This document shows positions 56,231-63,480 of a DNA stretch of 64,000 bases, in pieces (positions within the stretch are counted from its first letter, which is position 1; every line of letters starts with the position of its first letter). The notes under the pieces were generated by a model, which was given only the letters and a program-made list of their open reading frames with translations, was not told the origin of the DNA and made no database searches. The stretch comes from Pedosphaera parvula Ellin514 (GTDB lineage Bacteria; Verrucomicrobiota; Verrucomicrobiia; Limisphaerales; Pedosphaeraceae): NCBI RefSeq assembly GCF_000172555.1, contig NZ_ABOX02000021.1, forward strand, positions 45,552-109,551, in the 5' to 3' direction. Position numbers and translations under genes: made by a program.

Positions 56231-56572
56231 TTACTTTCTTCGATTCTTTTTCCTAGTTATCGTTGGCTCGCGCAACCAGTCCAGAACTGCGCCAACAGCA
56301 GTGAGCGCAAATCCTGCAAAGAACCCCTGCGCCACCAACTCTCCCGCGACCTGGTTCCAAATCATGGGCAATGACACGCTGCCGATGAAGATGGCGTTCC
56401 CGAGGCAGGTGATCATGCCCATATGGGGCTGGAGAGTCTTCGTATTCACTCCGTACCTCAGGCCCCAGCGCATACGAATACGGGGGAGGAAAGCGGCGAT
56501 AAGAAAGTATGCGGCGATTAAGAGAGGGATGAACCCGATACAGTCAAGATGGCTGGATTCGCTGCCGGTCAT
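56231..56572 (-). CDS. small membrane protein
   Basis: About 113 residues from the ATG at 56572; an upstream in-frame start at 56629 is less likely because the membrane part begins right after. Three hydrophobic segments: LDCIGFIPLLIAAYFLIAAF, MGMITCLGNAIFIGSVSLPM and AQGFFAGFALTAVGAVLDWL, with a basic tail RKKNRRK. No family recognised. Preceded about 108 bases upstream by copy 2 of the promoter-like repeat. Confidence 0.7.
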   Translation of the reverse strand: MTGSESSHLDCIGFIPLLIAAYFLIAAFLPRIRMRWGLRYGVNTKTLQPHMGMITCLGNAIFIGSVSLPMIWNQVAGELVAQGFFAGFALTAVGAVLDWLREPTITRKKNRRK

Positions 56573-56679
56573 ATTAAAACGCCATTCGGCTTTGGTTTGA
56601 GAGAGGAGGTATCTCCTGTGCCTTGCCAAAATTCATCTGGCATCTGTAGATCTGGCTCCCTCATTTCATTTCGCAGGTA

Positions 56680-56708
56680 GGAATAGGAGTTGGAGCACAT
56701 GCGGTCAA
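56680..56708 (-). promoter_or_regulatory. promoter-like repeat, copy 2
   Basis: Minus strand TTGACC, 17 bases, TATTCC, then TACCTGCG. Lies between the leftward small membrane gene (start 56572) and the rightward prepilin-like gene. Confidence 0.5.
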
Positions 56709-56755
56709 GTGGAAATGGGCGGATGTGTTTTGGGTTTTGATGTGTGTCATTGAAG

Positions 56756-57643
56756 ATGAAGAGGGGATGGCTTTTGTTCGTCATACTGGGGATGCAAGGG
56801 ACATTTTATCCGGCCGAAAGGGTTCGCCCGGGAAGGTTGAGGCAGGGCTTTACGTTGGTTGAATTGCTGGTGGTGATTGCCATTATCGCGATTCTGGCAG
56901 CGCTGTTGCTGCCCGCGTTGTCGATGGCCAAGCAGAAGGCGTTGGCGGCGCATTGCCTGGGGAACCAAAAGCAATTGGTGCTGGGCTGGATGATGTATTG
57001 CGATGCCAACGAGGATAGGATGCCGAATTTCAATACGGTGCCGAATGCGAAGGGAGACCGTCCGTGGCTGTATCGGCCGCTTCCGGTTGCGCCGACGATT
57101 CCTCCGGGTGCGAGTGCGCAGGAGGTCCAGATGTTGATCGATACGGAGGGTTATCGGCAGGGGTGTCTCTTCGATTATGCGCCGAACCCGAGCATTCTTC
57201 ACTGTCCGGCGGACAGTCGTTCAAACAAACCGGTGGGCGCGGGGTTTGCGTATGGCAGTCTGTCGCCGGTGGCGTCGCTCAACGGGGAAAAACCTGAGCT
57301 TTACAAGCGCACGGAACTGGAACATCCGAGTGAGAGGTTTCTGTGGGTGGAGGAAAATGATTCGCGGGGGGAGAACGGGGGATCGTGGGGTTTTAAATCA
57401 TCGGGGCCGCCGGATTTTAAATTGTCCCAGTTGGTTGATTCAGGGGCGGTGTTTCATGGCGCGAGCGGGACCTTTAATTGGGCGGATGGACATGCCTCGA
57501 GTCACAAGTGGCTGGATGCCTCTGCGGTCGCCTTTGCGGCAAGCGCGGATCCCAAAAAATACCTGAGCGCGCCGGCTTTTGCGCAGGCACCGCGGGATGC
57601 GCTGTTTTTGGCTCAAGGATACGCCACGGCGAATAATCCGTAG
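56756..57643 (+). CDS. prepilin-like protein (type II pseudopilin N-terminus, DUF1559-like C-terminus)
   Basis: About 295 residues from ATG 56756 (GTG 56744 and ATG 56792 are alternatives). The leader ends RLRQG and is followed by [20 protein letters not shown], the prepilin-peptidase cleavage site with conserved Phe and Glu at +5. The long C-terminal part contains [43 protein letters not shown] and [12 protein letters not shown], the H/DG-type signature of the expanded verrucomicrobial and planctomycetal families. These proteins are thought to be surface or periplasmic pilin-like structural proteins; no pilus machinery is nearby. Confidence 0.88.
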   Translation: MKRGWLLFVILGMQGTFYPAERVRPGRLRQGFTLVELLVVIAIIAILAALLLPALSMAKQKALAAHCLGNQKQLVLGWMMYCDANEDRMPNFNTVPNAKGDRPWLYRPLPVAPTIPPGASAQEVQMLIDTEGYRQGCLFDYAPNPSILHCPADSRSNKPVGAGFAYGSLSPVASLNGEKPELYKRTELEHPSERFLWVEENDSRGENGGSWGFKSSGPPDFKLSQLVDSGAVFHGASGTFNWADGHASSHKWLDASAVAFAASADPKKYLSAPAFAQAPRDALFLAQGYATANNP

Positions 57644-57697
57644 CGGCGCTTGGAGCGTGGTGGGCAGGGGACTTCAACACAGTGTCGGTCGAAATAG

Positions 57698-58078
57698 TCA
57701 TATCGCTCGAATCGCATTGTAAATGCCATAGAGGAACAAGATCAGACTCGCACTTCTCAGCACGTGTTCGGAAAGTCCCCTGGCACGTCGCGCCAAGAAA
57801 AGAGTAAGGCACAACAAGGCAATCGCAGGAAGATAGGAGAAGCATGCAAGCTCCAGGAGCGTCTCGTTTAAGCCCAGATGGCTGCAGATTGTCGGTAAGA
57901 TGGCAAGGATGGAGCAGCTCAGCGGGATGAATCGGCGCCAGCTCCAGTCGCGGAGAGTAAACAGCCCGACGACGGCAGCGAGACTGAACGCTGTAAAGAC
58001 GGAAATGATAAACGCCAGAAGTAGCGGTGACGGGCCTGGGGGAATGGTTATTGTGGATATGATGTGCGAATGGGGCAT
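57698..58078 (-). CDS. small multi-pass membrane protein
   Basis: 126 residues, four or more membrane helices: LLLAFIISVFTAFSLAAVVG, FIPLSCSILAILPTICSHLG, LACFSYLPAIALLCLTLFLA and SASLILFLYGIYNAIRAI. No family recognised. Starts with ATG (MPHSHIISTITIPP). Follows another small membrane gene on the same strand with a 45-base gap. Confidence 0.72.
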   Translation of the reverse strand: MPHSHIISTITIPPGPSPLLLAFIISVFTAFSLAAVVGLFTLRDWSWRRFIPLSCSILAILPTICSHLGLNETLLELACFSYLPAIALLCLTLFLARRARGLSEHVLRSASLILFLYGIYNAIRAI

Positions 58079-58123
58079 GAGTGGTGAATTACGAGGAATG
58101 CATTTCTGTTGAGTTGATAATCC

Positions 58124-58405
58124 TCACTGGTTTTTCATTTCCGGTGGAGATTCCGCCACATGTGAAGGCTTTTCCAGTTCTTGTCTGATTGCGCGTGCCT
58201 TCTTGTTGAAATGCCAGGATAATCCCAGTATGGGCAGAGAGAGCAGTGTCGGCACGAGGAAGGACATTCTTGGCGAGTACTCACCGGTCTGGTTAGCATC
58301 GACGAACCCGGGATTAATAATCGGCATCAGCCCAGAGACCAGCACGAATGCTCCCACGAGGCCAGCGCACACTGCGACTGCTTCATAGGCATAGGTTTTT
58401 TTCAT
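58124..58405 (-). CDS. small two-helix membrane protein
   Basis: 93 residues from ATG at 58405 (MKKTYAYEAVAVCAGLVGAF). Hydrophobic segments at the N-terminus (VCAGLVGAFVLVSGLMPII) and near the middle (FLVPTLLSLPILGLSWHF), then a charged tail. A longer frame reaches back to 58477 but its first residues are the repeated promoter-like element. Copy 3 of that element lies about 52 bases upstream. No family recognised. Confidence 0.7.
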   Translation of the reverse strand: MKKTYAYEAVAVCAGLVGAFVLVSGLMPIINPGFVDANQTGEYSPRMSFLVPTLLSLPILGLSWHFNKKARAIRQELEKPSHVAESPPEMKNQ

Positions 58406-58456
58406 AGTGTCCAACTGGGGGGGGCGGCATGAGTTCCCCGTTTCATTCTGTAGGTA

Positions 58457-58485
58457 GGAATAGGAGTTGGAGCACATGCGGTCAA
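58457..58485 (-). promoter_or_regulatory. promoter-like repeat, copy 3
   Basis: Minus strand TTGACC, 17 bases identical to copy 2, TATTCC, then TACCTACAG. Between the leftward 93-residue membrane gene and the rightward zinc-ribbon gene. Confidence 0.5.
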
Positions 58486-58563
58486 GTGGAAATGGCCGAA
58501 TGCGTTTTGAGTTTTCTTTTTGGTGCCAAGATGGTTTGCTGATTTGGCAGCCGAGTTGCGTTT

Positions 58564-58818
58564 ATGTCCTGGAATTCCAAAGAGCCGCGATGGCATGGCG
58601 ACAAGAGGTCGAATGCCCAGCCTTTGTTTTTCATCATCAATTCGCAGGAGTTCGCGCGACTGCCGTATGGAGAACATGAGGATGATTTGGAGTTTCCCAA
58701 ATGCGATGATTGCGGAGTGCGGCGCGGGGAATTGCACCAGCTTGGTTGTGATCTTAAGCCGTGTCCACGGTGCGGTGGGCAGGCGATTACTTGCGATTGT
58801 TTTTATGAGGATGATTAG
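58564..58818 (+). CDS. small zinc-ribbon-like protein
   Basis: 84 residues. The C-terminal half has paired cysteines CDDCGVRRGELHQLGCDLK and CPRCGGQAITCDCF, typical of a small zinc ribbon. The N-terminal half is mixed polar (PLFFIINSQEFARLPYGEHE). Similar C-termini occur in short accessory proteins of many phyla with no assigned role. A decayed piece of a related gene lies at about 62467-62535. ATG start; a longer overlapping frame on the same strand is a shadow. Confidence 0.75.
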   Translation: MSWNSKEPRWHGDKRSNAQPLFFIINSQEFARLPYGEHEDDLEFPKCDDCGVRRGELHQLGCDLKPCPRCGGQAITCDCFYEDD

Positions 58819-58866
58819 GGGTGGAACGCGCGAGGGTACGGATCTTATTTTTAACAGTGCTCTACG

Positions 58867-58902
58867 ATTTAGTGTAAATAACAAGAACCGCCCCCTTTTT
58901 TT
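58867..58902 (+). repeat. dispersed GTGTAAATAACAAG element
   Basis: TTTAGTGTAAATAACAAGAA followed by CCGCCCCCTTTTTTT. Best match to the family consensus. Lies just before the first terminator-like hairpin of the AT-rich island. Confidence 0.6.
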
Positions 58903-58946
58903 CATTCTTGAGCAAGTTGAAGAGCAAACCCTCTCAGTTTTGCCTT

Positions 58947-58977
58947 CCCCTGCTGACCAGATCGGCAGGGGATTTTT
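58947..58977 (+). terminator. intrinsic-terminator-like hairpin
   Basis: CCCCTGC pairs with GCAGGGG around an 11-base loop, followed by ATTTTTCG. The 3-prime arm recurs in the hairpin at 59459. Confidence 0.6.
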
Positions 58978-59010
58978 CGTGCCCACTAATCATCGATAAA
59001 TTAGTTTACG

Positions 59011-59038
59011 TTGACAGTTACTTAGAACAAATTATCGT
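59011..59038 (+). promoter_or_regulatory. candidate promoter for the AT-rich gene pair
   Basis: TTGACA, 16 bases, TATCGT, about 80 bases before the 107-residue gene. Only the first hexamer is a strong match. Confidence 0.3.
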
Positions 59039-59118
59039 CCTTAAACCGATAGCAGACCGGCACGTTCTGCTCGTGATGCGCTACGCATGCCGCCAGCAAA
59101 TCAAAACAAGATAAAACT

Positions 59119-59442
59119 ATGCAAGACTACACACTAGTTCGTCAGGGCCTCCCGCCAATAAAATTCACCGGCAAATTGCTCTCCGAAGCAGAAACGGCAG
59201 ATCAATCTTTTAAGGTGCGTATTTATCGAAGCAAAGGAGATCGATTTATACCCGAAATTGAGCGTTCTTACCGCAACGAAACAGTTTACAAGAATGCCAG
59301 CGCCTTTCTCTATGCTAAGGATGCTATAGAATGGTTGAAAGAAGGAGAACCCACGCTCGGCAAGATTTCTCAAGAAGCTATCGAAAAAGCTTGCGCAGTC
59401 GATAATGAATTTGCGTCTGCCTGGGTGGAAGTCGTTGAGTAG
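59119..59442 (+). CDS. small soluble protein of unknown function
   Basis: 107 residues, no membrane segment. Runs MQDYTLVRQGLPPIKFTGKL, then SFKVRIYRSKGDRFIPEIER, VYKNASAFLYAKDAIEWL and a helical acidic C-terminus ending AWVEVVE. I do not recognise a characterised family. More AT-rich than the flanking genes. Enclosed between two terminator-like hairpins with a shared 3-prime arm. Its closest neighbour is the RxxxxH protein 73 bases downstream, so a partner or antitoxin role is a possibility only. Confidence 0.65.
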   Translation: MQDYTLVRQGLPPIKFTGKLLSEAETADQSFKVRIYRSKGDRFIPEIERSYRNETVYKNASAFLYAKDAIEWLKEGEPTLGKISQEAIEKACAVDNEFASAWVEVVE

Positions 59443-59458
59443 CGCATTGAAAACATAT

Positions 59459-59494
59459 CCCCTGTGAGGCCACCCCGGCAGGGGATTTCGTTTT
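59459..59494 (+). terminator. intrinsic-terminator-like hairpin
   Basis: CCCCTG pairs with CAGGGG, then ATTTCGTTTTCATTTT. Sits between the 107-residue gene and the 370-residue gene. If it terminates, the two are separate transcripts. Confidence 0.55.
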
Positions 59495-59514
59495 CATTTT
59501 AAACACAGATTGCT

Positions 59515-60627
59515 ATGCCTGAGAGCAAAGAGGACCATAATGCGGATCACGCCTGGGTTGTGTACATAAATCCGTTTTGTGTAATCCAACCCGATAACGA
59601 ACCGGAGTTTAGAGTTCCACTCGAAGAGATTAATTCCAATACCTACAATCACGGAAAACTTTGCGAAATAGTTACAACTCTCCCGTTACCTCAACAAGAT
59701 GCACTTTCAATTCTTGTCTGCTTTGATGGGGCACTGGCTATTCCAATCATTCCTGCGTTCAAGTCAGTGGATAAGGTTTTGGAGCACTTCAACTTGATTC
59801 TCTGCAGTCTGTTGTTAGGTGGGATAACAGCCGAAGCCCTTGACCGAAGAGACATCGTTTGGGGAAAAATTCATAAGGAATGCCGCTTATGGCCTGTTGA
59901 CTTTGGGCAAAGCCTTAGTTCTCATACTCACAGCAAATTGCGCACCCGTTTAGCAAGTACGATTGACACCATAATTCTGGATAATCCGAATAGTATTCGA
60001 ATCTCTAGATTTCAAGAAGCCTATATACAGGGAAGCACTACTCTCGCTGCACTATCAAGTCTCACCCCAACGTTTTTGTTGCGCGGTTTTACGGAGCTTC
60101 GTTACCACTGCTGGAGCGATGCTCTAGCGAATCTTTGGATTTGCGTGGAGCAACTCACTGTCATTTTGTGGGAAAGATTTTTTCTCAATGTTCCAGCATT
60201 CCAACCTCAAGAACTAATCAAAGCCCGCCAAAAATCGCTTGGCGAAGATAACAGAACTTGGTCCACCGCAGTAAAGCATGAAATATTGTTTCAGATTAAA
60301 GTGATAACTGAGGAACATTTTAACGGTCTAATTCCAGCGCGGAAGGCCCGCAACGATCTTGTCCATCAAGGAAAGACTCCCGAACCCGCAATAGTCCGAG
60401 GTCTTTACGCAGTGGTCTTGGGCCTGATTGAGAAAGCTGCAAGCTGTGAGCAACTGAGCATTCGTAAACTTGAGATACGAGTGGAAGATCGATGGGAAGC
60501 AAGGGAGGCTGCGTTCCCTGGAAAGTTAACACATTTAGGTTGGGAAAAAGTCTCAAAGAGGCTTCGTTACAAACAACTTTCTGATTCATCTAACATGGGA
60601 CTCTCTAAAAGCAGCGGTGGCGTATAA
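59515..60627 (+). CDS. putative HEPN-domain protein (RxxxxH), accessory
   Basis: 370 residues, soluble, more AT-rich than its neighbours. The N-terminal part (about 1-190) is unrecognised. The C-terminal half is helical and contains ARKARNDLVHQGKTP with R279 and H284 spaced four apart, the RNxxxH signature of HEPN ribonucleases, in the usual position after a long helix pair (ALANLWICVEQLTVILWE). A domain of this layout (variable front, C-terminal HEPN-like) occurs in Abi/ApeA-type defence proteins and in large unannotated accessory proteins. Start ATG at 59515; full length. Defence or toxin role is inference from the motif and the island setting; an inactive HEPN relative is the alternative. 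Confidence 0.7.
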   Translation: MPESKEDHNADHAWVVYINPFCVIQPDNEPEFRVPLEEINSNTYNHGKLCEIVTTLPLPQQDALSILVCFDGALAIPIIPAFKSVDKVLEHFNLILCSLLLGGITAEALDRRDIVWGKIHKECRLWPVDFGQSLSSHTHSKLRTRLASTIDTIILDNPNSIRISRFQEAYIQGSTTLAALSSLTPTFLLRGFTELRYHCWSDALANLWICVEQLTVILWERFFLNVPAFQPQELIKARQKSLGEDNRTWSTAVKHEILFQIKVITEEHFNGLIPARKARNDLVHQGKTPEPAIVRGLYAVVLGLIEKAASCEQLSIRKLEIRVEDRWEAREAAFPGKLTHLGWEKVSKRLRYKQLSDSSNMGLSKSSGGV

Positions 60628-60657
60628 GCTGCGCCATGAGGCCGGACCCTCGACCTC

Positions 60658-60984
60658 CTAGGCAGCCTCTTTTGTATGCAATGGATGAGTAAATGCTGAG
60701 CCGGCTTGTTCCGGTTTCCATCCATTGGACAGCGCATGCTTAATGGATGCAGTGATCATCCGGGGAGTGATTGTTCCTGCCGCATGGCCGAGCCAATTGT
60801 CGGGCCGAGGAAATGCTGCTTTCAACAAAAGCACGCACCGCGAAGGTGGCTCCGAACGCTCAACCACAATCGAAAAGTGGCAGGCAAAGGCACCCTCACA
60901 GTATGTTGGCTGCCGACGGATGCGCCAGCGGAAGCGGACGCCGTCCACTGTCACGGTTCGAGAGCCTTTTTTGGGGATTGCCAT
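60658..60984 (-). CDS. small conserved hypothetical protein
   Basis: 108 residues with the familiar start MAIPKKGSRTVTVDGVRFRW and VVERSEPPSRCVLLL, AFPRPDNWLGHAAGTITPRM, and ALSNGWKPEQAGSAF near the end. Relatives of this short family are scattered in Planctomycetota, Myxococcota and Verrucomicrobiota without known function; they often lie in accessory regions. ATG start. Confidence 0.72.
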   Translation of the reverse strand: MAIPKKGSRTVTVDGVRFRWRIRRQPTYCEGAFACHFSIVVERSEPPSRCVLLLKAAFPRPDNWLGHAAGTITPRMITASIKHALSNGWKPEQAGSAFTHPLHTKEAA

Positions 60985-61059
60985 GTTTGGTGGATGGTGC
61001 GCTTAAATAATAATTCTCAGATAAAATTATGCTCTGCGTTCAGAGCGAAGGCACGAAAT

Positions 61060-61266
61060 TCACACCTTCCAATCTCTTCTAAGTGACCGAAGCGTCTTGT
61101 TCCGTCTGGCATGTGTCCCGTCGGGATTTATGAAAACGACTGCGTTGGCTGGAAGGCCTAATGCTCGTGCCCACCAGCGAGCTGCTTCGCCAAGCCTCCA
61201 TGTGCTGTTAGGTTTGCGAAGGTCTCCAATGTTGCTCCAAAGACTCTTCTTTTGCTTTTTTGCCAT
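61060..61266 (-). CDS. small basic protein of unknown function
   Basis: 68 residues, highly basic: MAKKQKKSLWSNIGDLRKPN, then EAARWWARALGLP and FINPDGTHARRNKTLRSLRR. AAGGA lies seven bases before the ATG, a good ribosome site. Could bind nucleic acid; not recognised. Confidence 0.6.
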   Translation of the reverse strand: MAKKQKKSLWSNIGDLRKPNSTWRLGEAARWWARALGLPANAVVFINPDGTHARRNKTLRSLRRDWKV

Positions 61267-61326
61267 AATTATTCCTTTTGTGTGCGATGCAGCCTAGCGT
61301 CCGATAATGACTCAGTGATCAAACTT

Positions 61327-61779
61327 TCAGTTTTTAGCCTTTTGGAAATGGGCCATGATTTCGGCGAAATCCTTTGCTGCTCCGTCGTCCGAGTGCTGCT
61401 GCCAGTGTATGAAGCCGTCTGCGCCTCGGTGAACGATCCCGTACAGGTGAGATGTCCTGTCTGGTGTCGCAGTAATCACAGCCTCGGCCTTGTTTGCGGC
61501 GTCTGCTTGATCGAAACCAAAGAACTTGGTCAATAGGGTGAGGCAGACGGCGTGTGCCAGCGGCGGACTCATTTGGTGCTGAAGCGCAAGCGCAGTGATG
61601 CCACCGAAAGAATAAACTGAAAGAACTTCCCTGGCCTGCGCGTCACCCTGAAAACGTGCATCCCCATAGTGAGCAATGATGCCGCGTAGATACTGCTCCA
61701 TGGTGGCGACTGATTCGCTGACGTGCTCTGGTGGGGCGCCCTGAGACTTCTTTCCAAATAAGCGGTTGAATAATCCCAT
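61327..61779 (-). CDS. hypothetical protein, helical
   Basis: 150 residues beginning MGLFNRLFGKKSQ, a cytosolic start common among small accessory proteins, then MEQYLRGIIAHYGD, FGGITALALQHQMSPPLAHA and a C-terminal GFIHWQQHSDDGAAKDFAEI. No membrane segment. Not recognised with certainty; some bacterial immunity-type proteins look alike. Copy 4 of the promoter-like repeat lies about 55 bases upstream. ATG start. Confidence 0.68.
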   Translation of the reverse strand: MGLFNRLFGKKSQGAPPEHVSESVATMEQYLRGIIAHYGDARFQGDAQAREVLSVYSFGGITALALQHQMSPPLAHAVCLTLLTKFFGFDQADAANKAEAVITATPDRTSHLYGIVHRGADGFIHWQQHSDDGAAKDFAEIMAHFQKAKN

Positions 61780-61833
61780 ATGTACAGTGTGGGCTAAAGG
61801 TTTCAGTTCTGTCCCCGTTTCATTCTGTAGGTA

Positions 61834-61862
61834 GGAGTAGGAGTTGGGAGGGGTGGAGTCAA
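61834..61862 (-). promoter_or_regulatory. promoter-like repeat, copy 4
   Basis: Minus strand TTGACT, 17 bases, TACTCC, then TACCTACAG. Spacer differs from copies 2 and 3 but keeps AACTCC before the second hexamer. Upstream of the 150-residue gene. Confidence 0.5.
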
Positions 61863-61927
61863 GGGGAAAGGGCAGGAGGATTATCAGATTGTCAGGTTTT
61901 CAAATGATCAGATTTAGGAGAGGTGAA

Positions 61928-62360
61928 TGTCCAATGACGCAATGACCAAGTTCAAAGGAATGTCCAGTTGCTAATGCCCAATGGTGAGGGTGGTGTTTTT
62001 GGGATTGTTGGTCGCGTACGCGAGTGGAGGCAAAGGAACGAGTAGCGAGGGGAAGTATGAGTCTCGTTGCCCCGGCTGCTACGCGATAGAGGATGGTTGC
62101 TGGGACGGATTGGATCGTGGGCCACTTTCGTGGGAACGTTTTGGGACATTGGTTGCGAGAGGAAATCAGATCCGGCTCACGCCAGATGCTGCGTAGGTGG
62201 ATGTGCCTGGCGGTTGGATTGGGAGCGTTGGCCGCGTACGCGGATTGGCCTGATGGGTGGGGTAAAGTCGTCGATGATGTCAGGGAACGCGCGGCAGCGC
62301 ATCCTTACCGATTAGAACGTGCCTGGCGGTTGGATTGAAATCGTGAGTCGCGTACGCGGG
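61928..62360. repeat. composite repeat region, copy A of a 225-bp unit
   Basis: Starts with the 23-base string shared with 42066, then a roughly 225-bp unit (about 62000-62225) that recurs at 63136-63363 with high identity, for example AGTAGCGAGGGGAAGTATGA, GATGGTTGCTGGGACGGATT and CACTTTCGTGGGAACGTTTT. Palindromes CGCGTACGCG at 62013, 62233 and 62349; CGTGCCTGGCGGT near 62204 and 62319. No gene. Confidence 0.75.
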
Positions 62361-62466
62361 TGGAGGCATGTGCACGAATGGAAGTCGTGGGCCGAATTTG
62401 GGCGGCCACGGAGGTCTTTCCAGACGGGGTGTTTCCACACGGGTATAAAGCCCTACCATTAATTGA

Positions 62467-62535
62467 TTGCTCGCGCGGGGAATTGAATCGTGTCCATGGT
62501 GCGGGGGCAGGCGATTGCTTTATGAGGATGATTAA
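62467..62535 (+). pseudogene. decayed fragment of a zinc-ribbon gene
   Basis: Reads GCTCGCGCGGGGAATTGAAT, CGTGTCCATGGTGCG, GGGGCAGGCGATTGCTTTATGAGGATGATTAA. This is the end of the zinc-ribbon gene at 58564 (GCGGCGCGGGGAATTGCACC, GTGTCCACGGTGCGG, TTTTTATGAGGATGATTAG) with deletions and substitutions. Not translatable in one frame. Confidence 0.55.
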
Positions 62536-62611
62536 CCGGTTTTGTTAGTTAACCAACTTGTGAGAGCAGTCAACGTGGACAGTCGCGCGTTGCCGCTGCT
62601 AAATTAGGGGC

Positions 62612-62986
62612 ATGACGATTAAAAGAATGGACCATGTCAGTGTCGTCGTCGACGACCTCCCTGCTGCCATTGCCTTTTTCACCGCGCTGGGCATGAGCTT
62701 GGAAGGCGAAGCAGCGGTCGAGGGCCCGTGGGTGGACCGCATCAACGGCCTCGAAAGTGTCCAAGTCGACATCGTTATGATGCGGACCCCGGATGGGCAC
62801 GGGCGGCTTGAGTTGACGAGGTTTCGCAATCCAAAACTAGCCAAAATCGAACCAGCGATCGCACCACCGAACACGCTGGGTCTCCGGAGCGTCATGTTTA
62901 CAGTCGAAAGCGTCGACGACACTGTCGCCCGCCTGCGCGCCCATGGCGCTGAACTCGTCGGCGAGGTGGCCCCAGTACGAGGATAA
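62612..62986 (+). CDS. frameshifted VOC family protein
   Basis: 124 residues in this frame: MDHVSVVVDDLPAAIAFFTA, LELTRFRNP, LGLRSVMFTVESVDDTVARL, HGAELVGEVA, ending in PVRG. In family members the chain continues with a YED.YRLCY.RGP.GIIVALA end. Exactly that, QYEDKYRLCYMRGPAG and IIVALA, follows in the next frame from about 62972. Removing one C from the CCCC at 62974 restores it. So a VOC-fold protein (dioxygenase, lyase or binding role unknown) broken by a single base or a base error. No good ribosome site is seen. Confidence 0.75.
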   Translation: MTIKRMDHVSVVVDDLPAAIAFFTALGMSLEGEAAVEGPWVDRINGLESVQVDIVMMRTPDGHGRLELTRFRNPKLAKIEPAIAPPNTLGLRSVMFTVESVDDTVARLRAHGAELVGEVAPVRG

Positions 62987-63135
62987 GTACAGGCTCTGCT
63001 ACATGCGAGGCCCTGCGGGCATCATCGTCGCTCTGGCCCGAGGAACTCTTCTGACGCGTTCACAGCGGTCGGGAAGCGAATTGAGAATTGAAAATGGACA
63101 ATTGAATAACGGGGAGAAAATCCAGGTTCGGGAGT

Positions 63136-63480
63136 TGGCGATCGTTGGCCGGGTGCGCGGGTGGAGGCAAAGGAAACGAGTAGCGAGGGGAAGTATGAGT
63201 CTCGTTACCTCGCCTGCTACGCGATAGAGGATGGTTGCTGGGACGGATTGGATCGTGGGCCACTTTCGTGGGAACGTTTTGGGATATTGGTTGCGAGGGG
63301 AAATTAGATCCGGCTCACGCCAGATGCTACGTGGGTGAACGTGCCTGGCGGTGGGATTGTATCGTGGGGTGCGTACGCGGGTGGAGGCAAGGGAACGGGT
63401 CGTGTCGGGAAGTATGAGTCTCGTTACCTCGGCTGCTACGCGATGGAGGATGGTTGCTGGGACGGGGTGGATCGTGGGCC
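63136..63480. repeat. copy B and partial copy C of the 225-bp unit
   Basis: 63136-63363 matches 62000-62225; after CGTGCCTGGCGGTGGGATTG (63340) and a variant palindrome TGCGTACGCG (63370), a partial third copy continues to about 63480 (GAAGTATGAGTCTCGTTACC, GATGGTTGCTGGGACGGGGT). No gene. Confidence 0.75.
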
